A stretch of DNA of 64,000 nucleotides from positions 300,255 through 364,254 of the forward strand of contig NZ_AOFT01000002.1 in the NCBI RefSeq assembly GCF_000348905.1, written 5' to 3'. Positions 8,110-17,236 of the stretch are shown here, piece after piece; the stretch's first letter is position 1, and every line of letters starts with the position of its first letter. This stretch comes from Bhargavaea cecembensis DSE10 (GTDB lineage Bacteria > Bacillota > Bacilli > Bacillales_A > Planococcaceae). Below the pieces are notes generated by a model. That model saw nothing but the letters and a program-made list of their open reading frames with translations, ran no database searches and was not told the DNA's origin. The position numbers and the translations under genes were made by a program.

Positions 8110-8871
8110 TCATTTTTTCTTGTTGAGGAAACGGTCGACCGCTTCATGATGGACATCGGCTGCCCACAGCTTGGCGCATAAGGCGACTTCCTCCCGGACC
8201 TGCTCCCGCAGGCCTGCGGCAAGGAGGCGCCGGACGGCTGCCTGCTTGTAGGCGCGGTGGACCGATGGGTGGACGCGCTCCATCGGGTCAGTGAAGCGGT
8301 CGAGCGCCCCGAATTTATCCCCCGCGAACAGTTCGGTCACCCATCCGTATTCAAGCAATTCCCGGGCTTCCTTCGGCGTGGCTTCCGTCAGCATCCTGAG
8401 CGCCGTGTCGTGCCTCCCTGACTTGAGCAGCAGATGGGAAGCCCCGCCCCACCCGGTCGTGATCGCAAGTGTCCCCTGGATAAATCCGCACTTCACGTCT
8501 TCACGGACAAGCCTGAAATCACAGGCGGTGGCAATCTCGCAGCCGCCTCCGACGGCATGTCCGTCAATCAGCGCGATGACCGGAACGGGCAACATAGCCA
8601 TCCGGAGCAGGATATCCGCCATTTTGCCGAGCATCGGCGCAGCATCCTCCTCTGTGCGGAGCTTATGGAATTCCGACAGGTCCCCACCCGAACAAAAGGC
8701 CGATTGCCCCTCACCCGTAATGACGAAATACCGGAGAGACCCATCTTCCCCGGCTGCCTCAACCGCTGCCGACAGGCCATCCATCACCTCTTCATTGATC
8801 GCATTGCGCTTTTCCTGGCGGTCGATCGTGAAGACCGCTCCGCTTCCCCTTTTCTCAAACCTGTAAGCCAT
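8110..8871 (-). CDS. Enoyl-CoA hydratase/isomerase family protein
   Basis: A 253-residue crotonase-fold protein. The oxyanion-hole motifs FCSGGDLSEFHKL near residue 60 and GHAVGGGCEIATACDFRLV near residue 105 are present. The Glu of GGGCE occupies the position of one catalytic acid of hydratases. The second typical acidic position is less clear, so it may act as a hydratase, isomerase or other crotonase. It lies 52 bases upstream of the ylbO-like gene on the same strand and near the acyl-CoA carboxylase operon, which suggests acyl-CoA catabolism. The gene is absent from this position in B. subtilis. Confidence 0.88.
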   Translation of the reverse strand: MAYRFEKRGSGAVFTIDRQEKRNAINEEVMDGLSAAVEAAGEDGSLRYFVITGEGQSAFCSGGDLSEFHKLRTEEDAAPMLGKMADILLRMAMLPVPVIALIDGHAVGGGCEIATACDFRLVREDVKCGFIQGTLAITTGWGGASHLLLKSGRHDTALRMLTEATPKEARELLEYGWVTELFAGDKFGALDRFTDPMERVHPSVHRAYKQAAVRRLLAAGLREQVREEVALCAKLWAADVHHEAVDRFLNKKK

Positions 8872-8982
8872 TCCCGAATCCTCCTTCAGTTGCTTGCTTT
8901 CTTAACCCTACCATTCCGCCGGTCCTCCGGCATATCTTCTTGCCGACCAAGCAGATTTCTGCTCTGATCCGTTTTTTCCGCA

Positions 8983-9010
8983 CAAAAAAAGACCGGAATC
9001 GGATTCCGGC
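8983..9010 (-). terminator. Terminator after rpmF
   Basis: On the minus strand CCGGAATCC/GGATTCCGG (8992-9009) is followed by a run of seven T. It ends the ylbN-rpmF transcript 18 bases past the stop. Confidence 0.9.
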
Positions 9011-9028
9011 CGTCGCGCTCGTCTCTGA

Positions 9029-9202
9029 TTACTCGGAAACGACTTGTTTACCTTTGTATTCACCGCAACTCTTGCAAACACGGTGAGCGAGTTTCATCTC
9101 GCCGCAGTTATCGCAAGCGACCATGCCTGGCACTTGGAGCTTGAAATGCGTGCGGCGTTGACGCTTTGCAGTTTTGGAAGTTCTTCTCTTAGGTACTGCC
9201 AT
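9029..9202 (-). CDS. rpmF: 50S ribosomal protein L32
   Basis: A 57-residue L32 with the start [19 protein letters not shown] and two zinc-binding pairs CDNC and CKSC. This is therefore the zinc-containing (C+) form. The ATG at 9202 has a strong AAGGAGG site; the GTG nine bases upstream is inside the usual spacing and is not needed. It is co-transcribed with ylbN, whose stop lies 21 bases upstream, an arrangement conserved across bacteria. Confidence 0.97.
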   Translation of the reverse strand: MAVPKRRTSKTAKRQRRTHFKLQVPGMVACDNCGEMKLAHRVCKSCGEYKGKQVVSE

Positions 9203-9223
9203 GCGGGGCACCTCCTTACGGTT

Positions 9224-9763
9224 CTATTCGTCCTTTGAATCCTCGCCCTGCTGGTCAAAAAACTTGGCCAGCCCGGCAAGTCTTGGATCCACTTTCGGCT
9301 TTTCTTCTTCACGCTTGGCGGCGAATTCCTCTTCGGATGAGTAGGCCCATCCTGTCCCTTCCCGTGAAGGTGCCGCTTCTTCCCCGATCACCTGGATCGG
9401 GACTTCGAGCAGGACCAGCTCTTCGAAGACCGGCGTCGGATCCACCACTTCCCCCGTCACCTCGTGAACGGCGTCATCGTCCGGGTCGGCATAGCCTTCC
9501 CAGACAAACTGTTCATCCGTTTCGATTATAAACGGGTATTCGACATCTTCCCATGTCCTTGCCTCGGGGAGCGTCATCGTCCCCTCCAGCCTGAAGCGGC
9601 AGGTCATCTGGCCGGTGCCGACGGAGCAGGTGCCCGTCACACGTACCGGTTCGATTGCCCGGATTTCCGGGTTGCGCTTCATCACGCCGGACAGGTCCGC
9701 AGTGCCGTCAACCGGCATGGAATCCTGCCGGAATTGATTTAATTGCCGGATGGTCCATTTCAT
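9224..9763 (-). CDS. ylbN: DUF177 (YceD/YlbN) family protein
   Basis: A 179-residue protein of the DUF177 family encoded directly upstream of rpmF. The family is tied to 23S rRNA accumulation and large-subunit assembly in plants and E. coli. The conserved core VTGTCSVGTGQMTCRFRLEG near residue 42 is visible, although the usual paired cysteines of this family are only partly kept (C46, C55). The acidic, lysine-rich C-terminus is typical. Synteny with rpmF is the strongest evidence. Confidence 0.88.
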   Translation of the reverse strand: MKWTIRQLNQFRQDSMPVDGTADLSGVMKRNPEIRAIEPVRVTGTCSVGTGQMTCRFRLEGTMTLPEARTWEDVEYPFIIETDEQFVWEGYADPDDDAVHEVTGEVVDPTPVFEELVLLEVPIQVIGEEAAPSREGTGWAYSSEEEFAAKREEEKPKVDPRLAGLAKFFDQQGEDSKDE

Positions 9764-9920
9764 CAGGAATCACCTCAAGACAACAGAATTGATTATAGTA
9801 TGTCCAAAACGTGATGTCAAGATTATTTCTTGTCACCCGCGGATGCCCTTGCCGCCTATTTTTTTCATCCCGGCCACGCTATAATGTCGTTAAACCGATT
9901 GTATCAGAGGAGTGAGCGTG

Positions 9921-11129
9921 ATGAAAGCCGCAGGCGTCGTCGTCGAGTATAACCCGCTGCATAACGGGCATGTCCATCATCTGAAGGAGACCCGCAGGAT
10001 CACAGATGCTGATGTTGTCATCGCCGTCATGAGCGGCAACTTCCTCCAGCGGGGCGAGCCGGCTTTTATCGACAAGTGGACCCGCACGGAACTGGCCCTC
10101 ACTTCGGGAGCCGACATCGTGCTTGAGCTGCCGTACCGGTTCGCCGTAGCACAGGCATCCGAATTTGCCGAAGGCGCAATCGGAATCTTGGCGGCGGCCA
10201 GGTGCAGCATGTACTGCTTCGGGTCAGAAGACGGGCGGATCGAACCCTTCCTAAACACGCTTCGCCTGCTGGAAGACGAAGAGACGGGTTACGAGGCGGA
10301 AGTGCGGCGGCTCGTGAAGACGGGCATCAGTTATCCGTCGGCGCTGAGCCAAGCCTACCGGTCCGTGGCAGAAGCTTCCGCAGATACGGGTCCGCTTGCG
10401 GATCTCACGAAGCCGAACAACATCCTCGGCTTCCACTATATGAAGGCCGCCCGGTCAATCGCACCGGAAATGACCGCCTTCACCATCGGGCGTACCGGAA
10501 CCGGCTACCATGACCTCGTTGCAGACCCCGACAGCGGCATCATGAGCGCGACTGCCATCCGGGAGGCTGTCAGGACAGAGGGTATCACCGATGGGGTCCT
10601 GCGCGCCGTCCCGGCCCGGACAGCCAGCGCCATGGACCTCTTCCGGGAGGAGCACAGCGGATTCGGCGGCTGGGACCGCTTCTGGCCGATCCTCCGTCCT
10701 CTCATCATCCGTGACGGTGCCGGGCGGCTCAGGGAAACTGCGGAAATGACCGAAGGGCTCGAACACCGGATTGTCCGGGCTGCGCTTGAAGCTTCAACAT
10801 TCACAGAATTCATGGAGGCGGTCAAGACGAAGCGGTACACCTGGACCCGTATCCAGAGGATTCTTATCCATGTTCTCTGCGGGATGGACAGGAACGATTT
10901 CAGCCGGCTCCGCCATCCCCGTTATCTCCGGCTTCTCGGGATGACGGCGGCCGGCCGCACGTATCTGAACCTGTATAAAGACGATTTCGGTCTTCCGCTC
11001 GTTTCCCGTGCCGCCTCATCCGATGACCCGATGCTGGCGGCGGACATCCGGGCCTCCGACATGTATGCAGTCGGCATCGGGGACAGGCCCGGAAAGGACT
11101 TCCGCACACGGCCCATCATGACGGATTAA
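9921..11129 (+). CDS. tmcAL: tRNA(Met) cytidine acetate ligase TmcAL
   Basis: TmcAL (YlbM) activates acetate with ATP and forms N4-acetylcytidine at the wobble base of elongator tRNA-Met. The 402-residue product opens MKAAGVVVEYNPLHNGHVHH, with the nucleotidyltransferase HxGH signature at HNGH. GIMSATAIREA near residue 200 corresponds to the second nucleotide-binding motif. The ATG at 9921 has AGGAG eight bases upstream; the earlier GTG at 9912 lies inside that site. It is the only plus-strand gene between ylbN and ylbL, with a TATAAT-like -10 near 9880. Confidence 0.93.
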   Translation: MKAAGVVVEYNPLHNGHVHHLKETRRITDADVVIAVMSGNFLQRGEPAFIDKWTRTELALTSGADIVLELPYRFAVAQASEFAEGAIGILAAARCSMYCFGSEDGRIEPFLNTLRLLEDEETGYEAEVRRLVKTGISYPSALSQAYRSVAEASADTGPLADLTKPNNILGFHYMKAARSIAPEMTAFTIGRTGTGYHDLVADPDSGIMSATAIREAVRTEGITDGVLRAVPARTASAMDLFREEHSGFGGWDRFWPILRPLIIRDGAGRLRETAEMTEGLEHRIVRAALEASTFTEFMEAVKTKRYTWTRIQRILIHVLCGMDRNDFSRLRHPRYLRLLGMTAAGRTYLNLYKDDFGLPLVSRAASSDDPMLAADIRASDMYAVGIGDRPGKDFRTRPIMTD

Positions 11130-11132
11130 CTG

Positions 11133-12185
11133 TCATTCCGGCTTCGCATCCAGTTTCTCCAGATAGTCCAGGGCATCATCAATGGTCTTCACCGGCACGA
11201 TTTTCATATCGGTGCCGATTTTTTCTGCCGTTTCTGCGGCAGTTTCGTAATTGGAGCGGACCCCCGGGATGCGCTCCTTCATCTCGCCGGTAATTTCGTC
11301 ATCCGGTGCGAAGAAGATTTCGATTCCTTCACGGTCGGCAGCCATCACCTTGAAGTCGATTCCGCCGATCCGGCCCACCGTGCCGTCCTCATTCATCTCC
11401 CCGGTACCGGCAACCCGGTATCCCTTCGTGAGATCTTCATCCAGCAGCTGGTTCATGATCTCCAGCGTGAACATCAGGCCGGCCGAAGGTCCGCCGATAT
11501 CCTCCGTTTCGATTTCAACCTCAGGATCGGTTTCGATGCTGCGTTTTGCCGCATAGCTTACGCCGAGCCCTTTCCTCCCTCCGGCGCCCGGAATGGTGCC
11601 GGGGGAAATTTCTTCTGTAACCTCTTCATCATCCCGGATCACAGTGAGGCGGACGGCGTCTCCGTCGGGCACCGACGCGACTGTTTCTGCAAAGGCTTCA
11701 GAGGAGTCGACCGGCTCTTCACCCACACGGACAATCAGGTCGCCCGCTTCCAGAATTTCGTCTGCAGCACTGCCTTTTACCACGTCCATCACAAGTACAC
11801 CTTCGGTCTCAAGCTTGACGGGCTTTCCGGCCCGGTTATAGGCCACATAGATCGCATTGATCTGAGAGTCCTCCATCAGCTGCATTTGCCGGAGGTTATA
11901 CTCCTCTTCCGTCTCCCCGTGCCTTCGGACCTGTCCGGCTTTCATGATTTTCCGGCTGTCCACCAGGCCGGAAACGGCATAGGTAAGCGGGGTTGCCTTC
12001 GAGAGGGCGATCGTCATCAGGCTCAAGGAACCTTCGTCATCCTGATCGCCGCCCTTCACTTCCACGAGCGGTGCCAGTTCATATGCGCCCCCCGGCTTCT
12101 GGATGTACATATCCAGCGGCAGAAGTGCCGCTGCCGCAAATAGCAGCAGCACTGCCGTGAGCGCAATCCTTTTTACATTGTTCAA
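11133..12185 (-). CDS. ylbL: YlbL-type membrane-anchored S16 (Lon-like) serine protease with PDZ domain
   Basis: About 350 residues: an N-terminal membrane anchor (residues 4-25), a PDZ domain (about 115-200) and a Lon-type S16 protease domain. The catalytic serine lies in GGPSAGLMF and the lysine in GGIDFKVMAA. YlbL of B. subtilis helps remove the SOS division inhibitor YneA; SepM of streptococci matures a pheromone. I choose a TTG start at 12185 because GGAGG lies eight bases upstream and it leads directly into the membrane segment. Readings to 12254 add residues without a ribosome site. It converges with tmcAL with a three-base gap. Confidence 0.9.
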   Translation of the reverse strand: MNNVKRIALTAVLLLFAAAALLPLDMYIQKPGGAYELAPLVEVKGGDQDDEGSLSLMTIALSKATPLTYAVSGLVDSRKIMKAGQVRRHGETEEEYNLRQMQLMEDSQINAIYVAYNRAGKPVKLETEGVLVMDVVKGSAADEILEAGDLIVRVGEEPVDSSEAFAETVASVPDGDAVRLTVIRDDEEVTEEISPGTIPGAGGRKGLGVSYAAKRSIETDPEVEIETEDIGGPSAGLMFTLEIMNQLLDEDLTKGYRVAGTGEMNEDGTVGRIGGIDFKVMAADREGIEIFFAPDDEITGEMKERIPGVRSNYETAAETAEKIGTDMKIVPVKTIDDALDYLEKLDAKPE

Positions 12186-12281
12186 AACCGATCCCTCCAA
12201 AATAGCCCCGTACATGCCGGCATATACATAGTGTAGCACCGGCGATGGGCGCATTCAAAAACGAGGGAGTCGATCATTTTC

Positions 12282-13175
12282 GTGTATACCGTCATTATAT
12301 GGTGCCTCATCGCACTGTTTCTTCTCCAGCCGGGCCTTGCCCGTGAAGGGGCTGTATTCGGCATTGAACTGTTTTCGGAAGCTCTGCTCCCCTATCTGCT
12401 TCCGTATCTGATCCTGACCCAGTGGCTGCTCCGGCTGCCCGGGAAAGCGCCGAAAAGACGGACAGGCACCTACTGGAAAACGTATTTGCTGGGGGCATTC
12501 GGCGGTTTCCCCGTGGGGGCTGTCTCCGTATCTCACCAGGTCAGGGACGGAAGGCTGACAAAGCGGGAAGGCGCCTTGCTGACCGCGATCTGCCATGCGC
12601 CAAGTTCGATGCTGCTGATCGGCTATGTCGGCAATGAGCTGTTCGGCCGTGCCTCGGTCGGCTGGCTGCTGATGGCCGTGATCCATGGCCTCAATCTCAT
12701 TTTCCTCCTTATTCTGTCCGCCCACACGGCCCTTCATCCGGAGCGGGAGCCGGTTTCCTCAAATATTCCGGGAAGGAAAGCCGGCTCCCCTCTCACCGAA
12801 AGCCTGAAGGAAAGTTCACAGACCATTGTCCTTGTCGCGACGACCGTCGTTTTCTTTTCCGCAGTCGGGACTGTTGCGGCAGATCTGTTGTCCAGGCTGA
12901 GCCCGCTGGAAGCACAGACGGCCGGCATGGCGGTGTTCCCGCTTTTTGAAATGACCGCGGGCCTACAGACTGCCCATGATCTGTTTTCGGGAATGGATCT
13001 GCATGCGGCGCTCACTGCGCTCATCCTTTCCATGAACGGCCTCAGCATTCACCTTCAGGTCGCGGTCATTACCAGGGGTGCCGGCATTCCGATGCGCTGG
13101 TATGCCGCGGCCCGCCTTGCGCACATGATCATCGTGCCGCCCGTCTTCATGCTGCTCCTGTCATTCTGGAGCTGA
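12282..13175 (+). CDS. ylbJ: YlbJ-like integral membrane protein (nucleoside-recognition/gate domain)
   Basis: A 297-residue membrane protein with about seven hydrophobic segments and gate-domain features such as YLLGAFGGFPVGAV near residue 68 and FPLFEMTAGL near 222. It occupies the ylbJ place between ylbL and coaD. YlbJ of B. subtilis is a sporulation membrane protein of about 400 residues, so this version is clearly shorter. ylbK, which normally follows, is missing. The GTG at 12282 has GAGGGAG about 12 bases upstream. Whether it is a functional sporulation protein here is uncertain. Confidence 0.78.
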   Translation: MYTVIIWCLIALFLLQPGLAREGAVFGIELFSEALLPYLLPYLILTQWLLRLPGKAPKRRTGTYWKTYLLGAFGGFPVGAVSVSHQVRDGRLTKREGALLTAICHAPSSMLLIGYVGNELFGRASVGWLLMAVIHGLNLIFLLILSAHTALHPEREPVSSNIPGRKAGSPLTESLKESSQTIVLVATTVVFFSAVGTVAADLLSRLSPLEAQTAGMAVFPLFEMTAGLQTAHDLFSGMDLHAALTALILSMNGLSIHLQVAVITRGAGIPMRWYAAARLAHMIIVPPVFMLLLSFWS

Positions 13176-13180
13176 CGTTA

Positions 13181-13223
13181 AAAAGCGCCCGGGAAAGCCG
13201 ACTGGCTTGCCCGGGCGCTTTTT
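13181..13223. terminator. Bidirectional terminator between ylbJ and coaD
   Basis: AAAGCGCCCGGG/CCCGGGCGCTTT forms a long GC-rich hairpin flanked by A-run and T-run. It lies between the convergent genes and serves both. Confidence 0.93.
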
Positions 13224-13227
13224 GGTG

Positions 13228-14293
<1,066 letters not shown>

Positions 14294-14367
14294 CTTCTCA
14301 CCTTCCTGTTTTGCGCCAAGCCCCGCCCTGCCGGTATGATAGGATGAGCAGAGAAAGGAGGATCCGC

Positions 14368-14751
14368 ATGATCACACAACGATTTATCGAACTGGGCGAA
14401 GGGCTGGGTGACGTCTTTGAGCTGTGCGAGCTGATCCGCACAAATTCGGGCCGACTTCACCGCGCCTTCATCTTCACTACTGGCGACGGCGGTGTCCTGT
14501 CGCTGGGCGCGGCCTTTGATCCTGCAGGGGAAGGCAGCTTCATGCCGATCTACATCTGCCGGGAAGGCATCCGGAGCAACGGCAAAGAAAGTGCCCGTGT
14601 CAGCCGCTTCCGGGAAGCCGCTGCAGAAGCCGGCGCCACTCCCGTCACAGTGGAAGTGCGTCCGTCAAAAGACTTTTCCGATCGCGAACAGTATTTCAGG
14701 CACATCACGGGCATCCTTCGGCTCAATCATCTGATTCCGCCGCTCCAGTAG
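14368..14751 (+). CDS. Conserved hypothetical protein, DUF7147-like
   Basis: A 127-residue soluble protein starting MITQRFIELGEGLGDVFEL. It resembles a small family next to rsmD and ylbG in Bacillales that databases have sometimes mislabelled methylthioribose kinase; I recall it as DUF7147. Conserved-looking stretches are FMPIYICREGI and a C-terminal REQYFRHITGILRL. No catalytic motif is visible and no function is known. The ATG at 14368 follows AAAGGAGG. It is divergent from rsmD and convergent with ylbG, with six bases between the stops. Confidence 0.7.
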   Translation: MITQRFIELGEGLGDVFELCELIRTNSGRLHRAFIFTTGDGGVLSLGAAFDPAGEGSFMPIYICREGIRSNGKESARVSRFREAAAEAGATPVTVEVRPSKDFSDREQYFRHITGILRLNHLIPPLQ

Positions 14752-14757
14752 AATAGA

Positions 14758-15036
14758 TCAGATGCCGCCCTTGTAGTCATACTCCTTCGCCTTGTCCGGC
14801 TTCGCATTCTCGAATTCCGTTTTGATGAACGGCTTCATCGAGAGCTGGACCGATCGGACATACTGGAGTTTCTCAAGTTTTCTGGCCGTCTCTTCCGCAT
14901 CGTCTAGATCGCAGTACAGTACGGCATACTTCATCCGCTTGGAAATATATTGGACATGCCCATATTTCCTGAGAGCCTTCACCTGTTTGAGATGGTGAAG
15001 GTGGACGACGATTCCGCGCCGCTCAATCATGATCAT
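14758..15036 (-). CDS. ylbG: YlbG family protein (DUF2129)
   Basis: A 92-residue protein with [21 protein letters not shown] followed by [13 protein letters not shown], the typical YlbG pattern. Function is unknown; it is a small basic cytosolic protein conserved between ylbF and rsmD in Bacillales. Start is the ATG at 15036 or the one at 15030. In this genome it is separated from ylbF by a phosphodiesterase gene and a repeat-bearing gap. Confidence 0.88.
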   Translation of the reverse strand: MIMIERRGIVVHLHHLKQVKALRKYGHVQYISKRMKYAVLYCDLDDAEETARKLEKLQYVRSVQLSMKPFIKTEFENAKPDKAKEYDYKGGI

Positions 15037-15160
15037 CCCTACTTTCCTACCATACAGAATACCATAAGCCGGAAAAACACGGCAACCGGACGGAGAATGA
15101 CACAGAAACCGGTTTCTTTTATACTGGAGATAGTTTTCTCGGATACAGGGAGGGGTCAGC

Positions 15161-16102
15161 ATGACAAAGAAAAGAAAAGTCGCCCTGACGGTTGCAGCGG
15201 CCGGGGCCGCCGCCTGGGCCGGTTCGAAGATGTTATCAAAACCGGAGGGCCGGACAACCGTTCCGGCCCTGGATTATGACGTCCCGATCATCCTCGCCCA
15301 CCGTGGGGGAGCCGGACTCGCGCCCGAAAATACGATGGCCGCATTTGAGCGTGCCGCCGGGCTGGGCGTGCACGGATTTGAAATCGATGTCCACCTCACC
15401 AAGGACGAAGAAGTGATCGTTTTCCATGATGATACGCTCGAACGGACAACCGACCTGGACGGCCGTCCCGGTGACTATACGCTGGCCGAGCTTGAAGAAG
15501 CTGATTTTGGCTACCATCATCCGGGTGAAGACGGATCCTATCCATTCAGGGGAAAGGCAGGCGGTGCCGTACCGCTCCGTAAACTCCTGGAGGACTTCCC
15601 TCATATGCTGGTCAATATTGACATGAAAGATGCGCCGGATACCTATGAAGGGGGCCTGCTTCCGTCCAAGCTCTGGCGGGTCATTGAGGAAGCAGACGCG
15701 CGGCACAGGGTTGTCGTCACCAGTTTCCATGACAGCCAGATCGACCGGTTTAATCTGTATGCCAGAAACCAGATTGCGCTCGGTGCCGGTGAACAGGAAG
15801 TGAGGCGCGCTTACCTCGCCTTTGCGAGCGGTTTCGGACACCTGTATCAGCCGAAGGCCGATGTGTTCCAGATTCCGGTCCGGTCCGGCATGTTCCCGCT
15901 CGACCTTCCGCCTTTTATCCGTTTTCTCGGGCGGCTCAATATTCCGGTCCATTACTGGACAATCAACGACCGGTCCGCCATGGAGCGGCTGATCGCAGCC
16001 GGCGCCAAGGGAATCATCACGGACCGTCCGGACCTTGCCGCAGGCCTTGCAGGCGGACCGGAAGAAGAACCCGGGCAGACGGACCAATACCCGGACTCAT
16101 GA
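15161..16102 (+). CDS. Membrane-anchored glycerophosphodiester phosphodiesterase
   Basis: A 313-residue GDPD-family enzyme that hydrolyses glycerophosphodiesters to glycerol-3-phosphate and an alcohol. Residues 6-22 form a short hydrophobic anchor. The TIM-barrel domain shows the [12 protein letters not shown] motif (catalytic HR, metal-binding E), [20 protein letters not shown] (metal E/D and the second catalytic H) near residue 75, and [15 protein letters not shown] near 265. A GGGAGGGG site precedes the ATG. A strong terminator follows at 16122. The gene is not at this position in B. subtilis. Confidence 0.92.
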   Translation: MTKKRKVALTVAAAGAAAWAGSKMLSKPEGRTTVPALDYDVPIILAHRGGAGLAPENTMAAFERAAGLGVHGFEIDVHLTKDEEVIVFHDDTLERTTDLDGRPGDYTLAELEEADFGYHHPGEDGSYPFRGKAGGAVPLRKLLEDFPHMLVNIDMKDAPDTYEGGLLPSKLWRVIEEADARHRVVVTSFHDSQIDRFNLYARNQIALGAGEQEVRRAYLAFASGFGHLYQPKADVFQIPVRSGMFPLDLPPFIRFLGRLNIPVHYWTINDRSAMERLIAAGAKGIITDRPDLAAGLAGGPEEEPGQTDQYPDS

Positions 16103-16121
16103 TAAATCGTATTCCTCATTC

Positions 16122-16162
16122 AGTAGACAAAGTGAGTATCACTCCTTTGTCTACTGTTTTTA
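16122..16162 (+). terminator. Terminator after the glycerophosphodiesterase gene
   Basis: AGTAGACAAAG (16122-16132) pairs with CTTTGTCTACT (16145-16155), followed by GTTTTTAC. Confidence 0.9.
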
Positions 16163-16302
16163 CTTTCCCGGGAGACTGGCATCTGTGCGAATCGCGTGGC
16201 GGAAGATGAGCGCTCTGAACTGGACATAATACCCGGCAGCACGTAAACGGGCGTTCCAGTTTGATTTCGTGAAGCACTTGAAAGGAAAATAACCGACGAT
16301 GA

Positions 16303-16385
16303 TTTCGTCATTCACGTCCCAGAAGAGGTCGAATGACGAAATTGAAGCTCCGAATGACGAAACTGAGCAACCGAATGACGAAACC
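16303..16385. repeat. 21-bp-period repeat array, unit GAATGACGAAA
   Basis: GAATGACGAAA starts at 16331, 16352 and 16373 (exact 21-base steps, variable 10-base linkers). An inverted copy TTTCGTCATTC lies at 16303-16313. Open frames across it give runs such as RMTKL or SSF, a pattern I recall from spurious predicted proteins in Planococcaceae. The repeat looks like a non-coding dispersed element; function is unknown. Confidence 0.8.
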
Positions 16386-16636
16386 AACAACGCTTCCCAA
16401 TAAAAAATCCTCCCTCCGGTACACCCTGAGGAAGATGACATCAAAGTTATTCACCCTTTGCCGGTAGTCCGCTGCAGCCATGGCTTTGGCGCCGTGGATG
16501 AGGGCTTCGTCGGCGGCTGGGGATTCAGCTCCCTAGGCGCAAAACACGCACCTGATCGACCCTGCTGCTCTTCGTGACTGCATCCGCCAGTTTGCAGAGA
16601 TTTGTCACGGGAGTAGCCAGTAGGGAGACTGGTTTT

Positions 16637-16690
16637 GTCTCAATGAAATATATCAACGTCTCAATGAAATATGTCAACGTCTCAATGAAC
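16637..16690. repeat. Second 21-bp-period array, unit GTCTCAATGAA
   Basis: GTCTCAATGAA starts at 16637, 16658 and 16679, exact 21-base steps with AT-rich linkers (ATATATCAAC, ATATGTCAAC). The unit differs from the array 300 bases upstream but the period is the same. Open frames across it are artefacts of the seven-codon period. It is not coding as far as I can see. Confidence 0.8.
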
Positions 16691-16784
16691 CATAGGCCAG
16701 TCCCCCCGTCCGCGGCGGAAATCAAGGCTCTCTTGATGTTCAAATAAAATAGGAGATGCCGGCAGGCATCTCCTATTTCTGTAT

Positions 16785-17231
16785 TCAAGCACTGCAGGAA
16801 CAGCCGCCGCCCGTTCCGCAGCTGCCTCCGCAGGAGGATGCGGTCTCGAAGAACGGGTTGCTCACAGGGACCTTGACGGATTCTGAGACGGTCTTTCCGA
16901 TCAGCAGGCTCACTTCATCAAGAAGGTCCTGGAGATCGTTCTCGGCCATTTTAAGTTCGGCCACTTTGTCATTCATGTCGAGTTCCCGCTTTTTTGTGCG
17001 GACTTCCTTCATGACGGTGCTGTAGTCGGGGTGATAGCGGCCGAACCGCTGTACCTCCTCGTACTGTTCCTTCAGTCTTGCAAAATCAGCGATCTCCTGC
17101 ACGAGGCCGGGATCGGAATATACTCTATGATGGGCAAGCCGGTAAGCCTCCGCCGTTTCGGAGGAGACAATCATCCGGCTGAGCAGTTCGGATTCCTCGA
17201 TGACTCGGAGCCACTCGTCGGTCATCATCAT
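16785..17231 (-). CDS. ylbF: RicF/YlbF, subunit of the RicAFT RNA-processing regulator complex
   Basis: A 148-residue helical protein of the YlbF/YmcA family. In B. subtilis RicF joins RicA and RicT (YaaT), binds [4Fe-4S] clusters and steers RNase Y processing, and so affects biofilm formation, competence and sporulation. The body is predicted coiled coil. The C-terminal tail SSCGGSCGTGGGCSCSA carries four cysteines suited to cluster binding. GGAG lies eight bases before the ATG at 17231 within a row of ATGs. The stop of the MurE-like gene is six bases upstream, so the two are probably co-transcribed. Confidence 0.92.
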   Translation of the reverse strand: MMMTDEWLRVIEESELLSRMIVSSETAEAYRLAHHRVYSDPGLVQEIADFARLKEQYEEVQRFGRYHPDYSTVMKEVRTKKRELDMNDKVAELKMAENDLQDLLDEVSLLIGKTVSESVKVPVSNPFFETASSCGGSCGTGGGCSCSA

Positions 17232-17236
17232 GGTCA

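Larger units (their letters stand above)
16163..16784. other. Gene-free gap carrying short repeat arrays
   Basis: More than 600 bases between the phosphodiesterase terminator and the ylbF stop contain no frame with a credible ribosome site or protein signature. Frames that stay open do so because the embedded repeats have a 21-base (seven-codon) period. The hairpin AGGAGATGCCGGCAGGCATCTCCT at about 16750-16773 on the minus side of ylbF is followed on that strand by TATTTTATTTG and is probably the ylbF terminator. Confidence 0.7.

Noticed and set aside
16160..16444. A 94-codon minus-strand frame with SSF repeats as a possible repeat protein
   Set aside because: The repeats are explained by the 21-base array, the frame has no ribosome site, and the composition is unlike a real protein.
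16525..16788. An 87-codon minus-strand frame with YFIET repeats
   Set aside because: Again only an artefact of the seven-codon repeat period; no start signal or family match.
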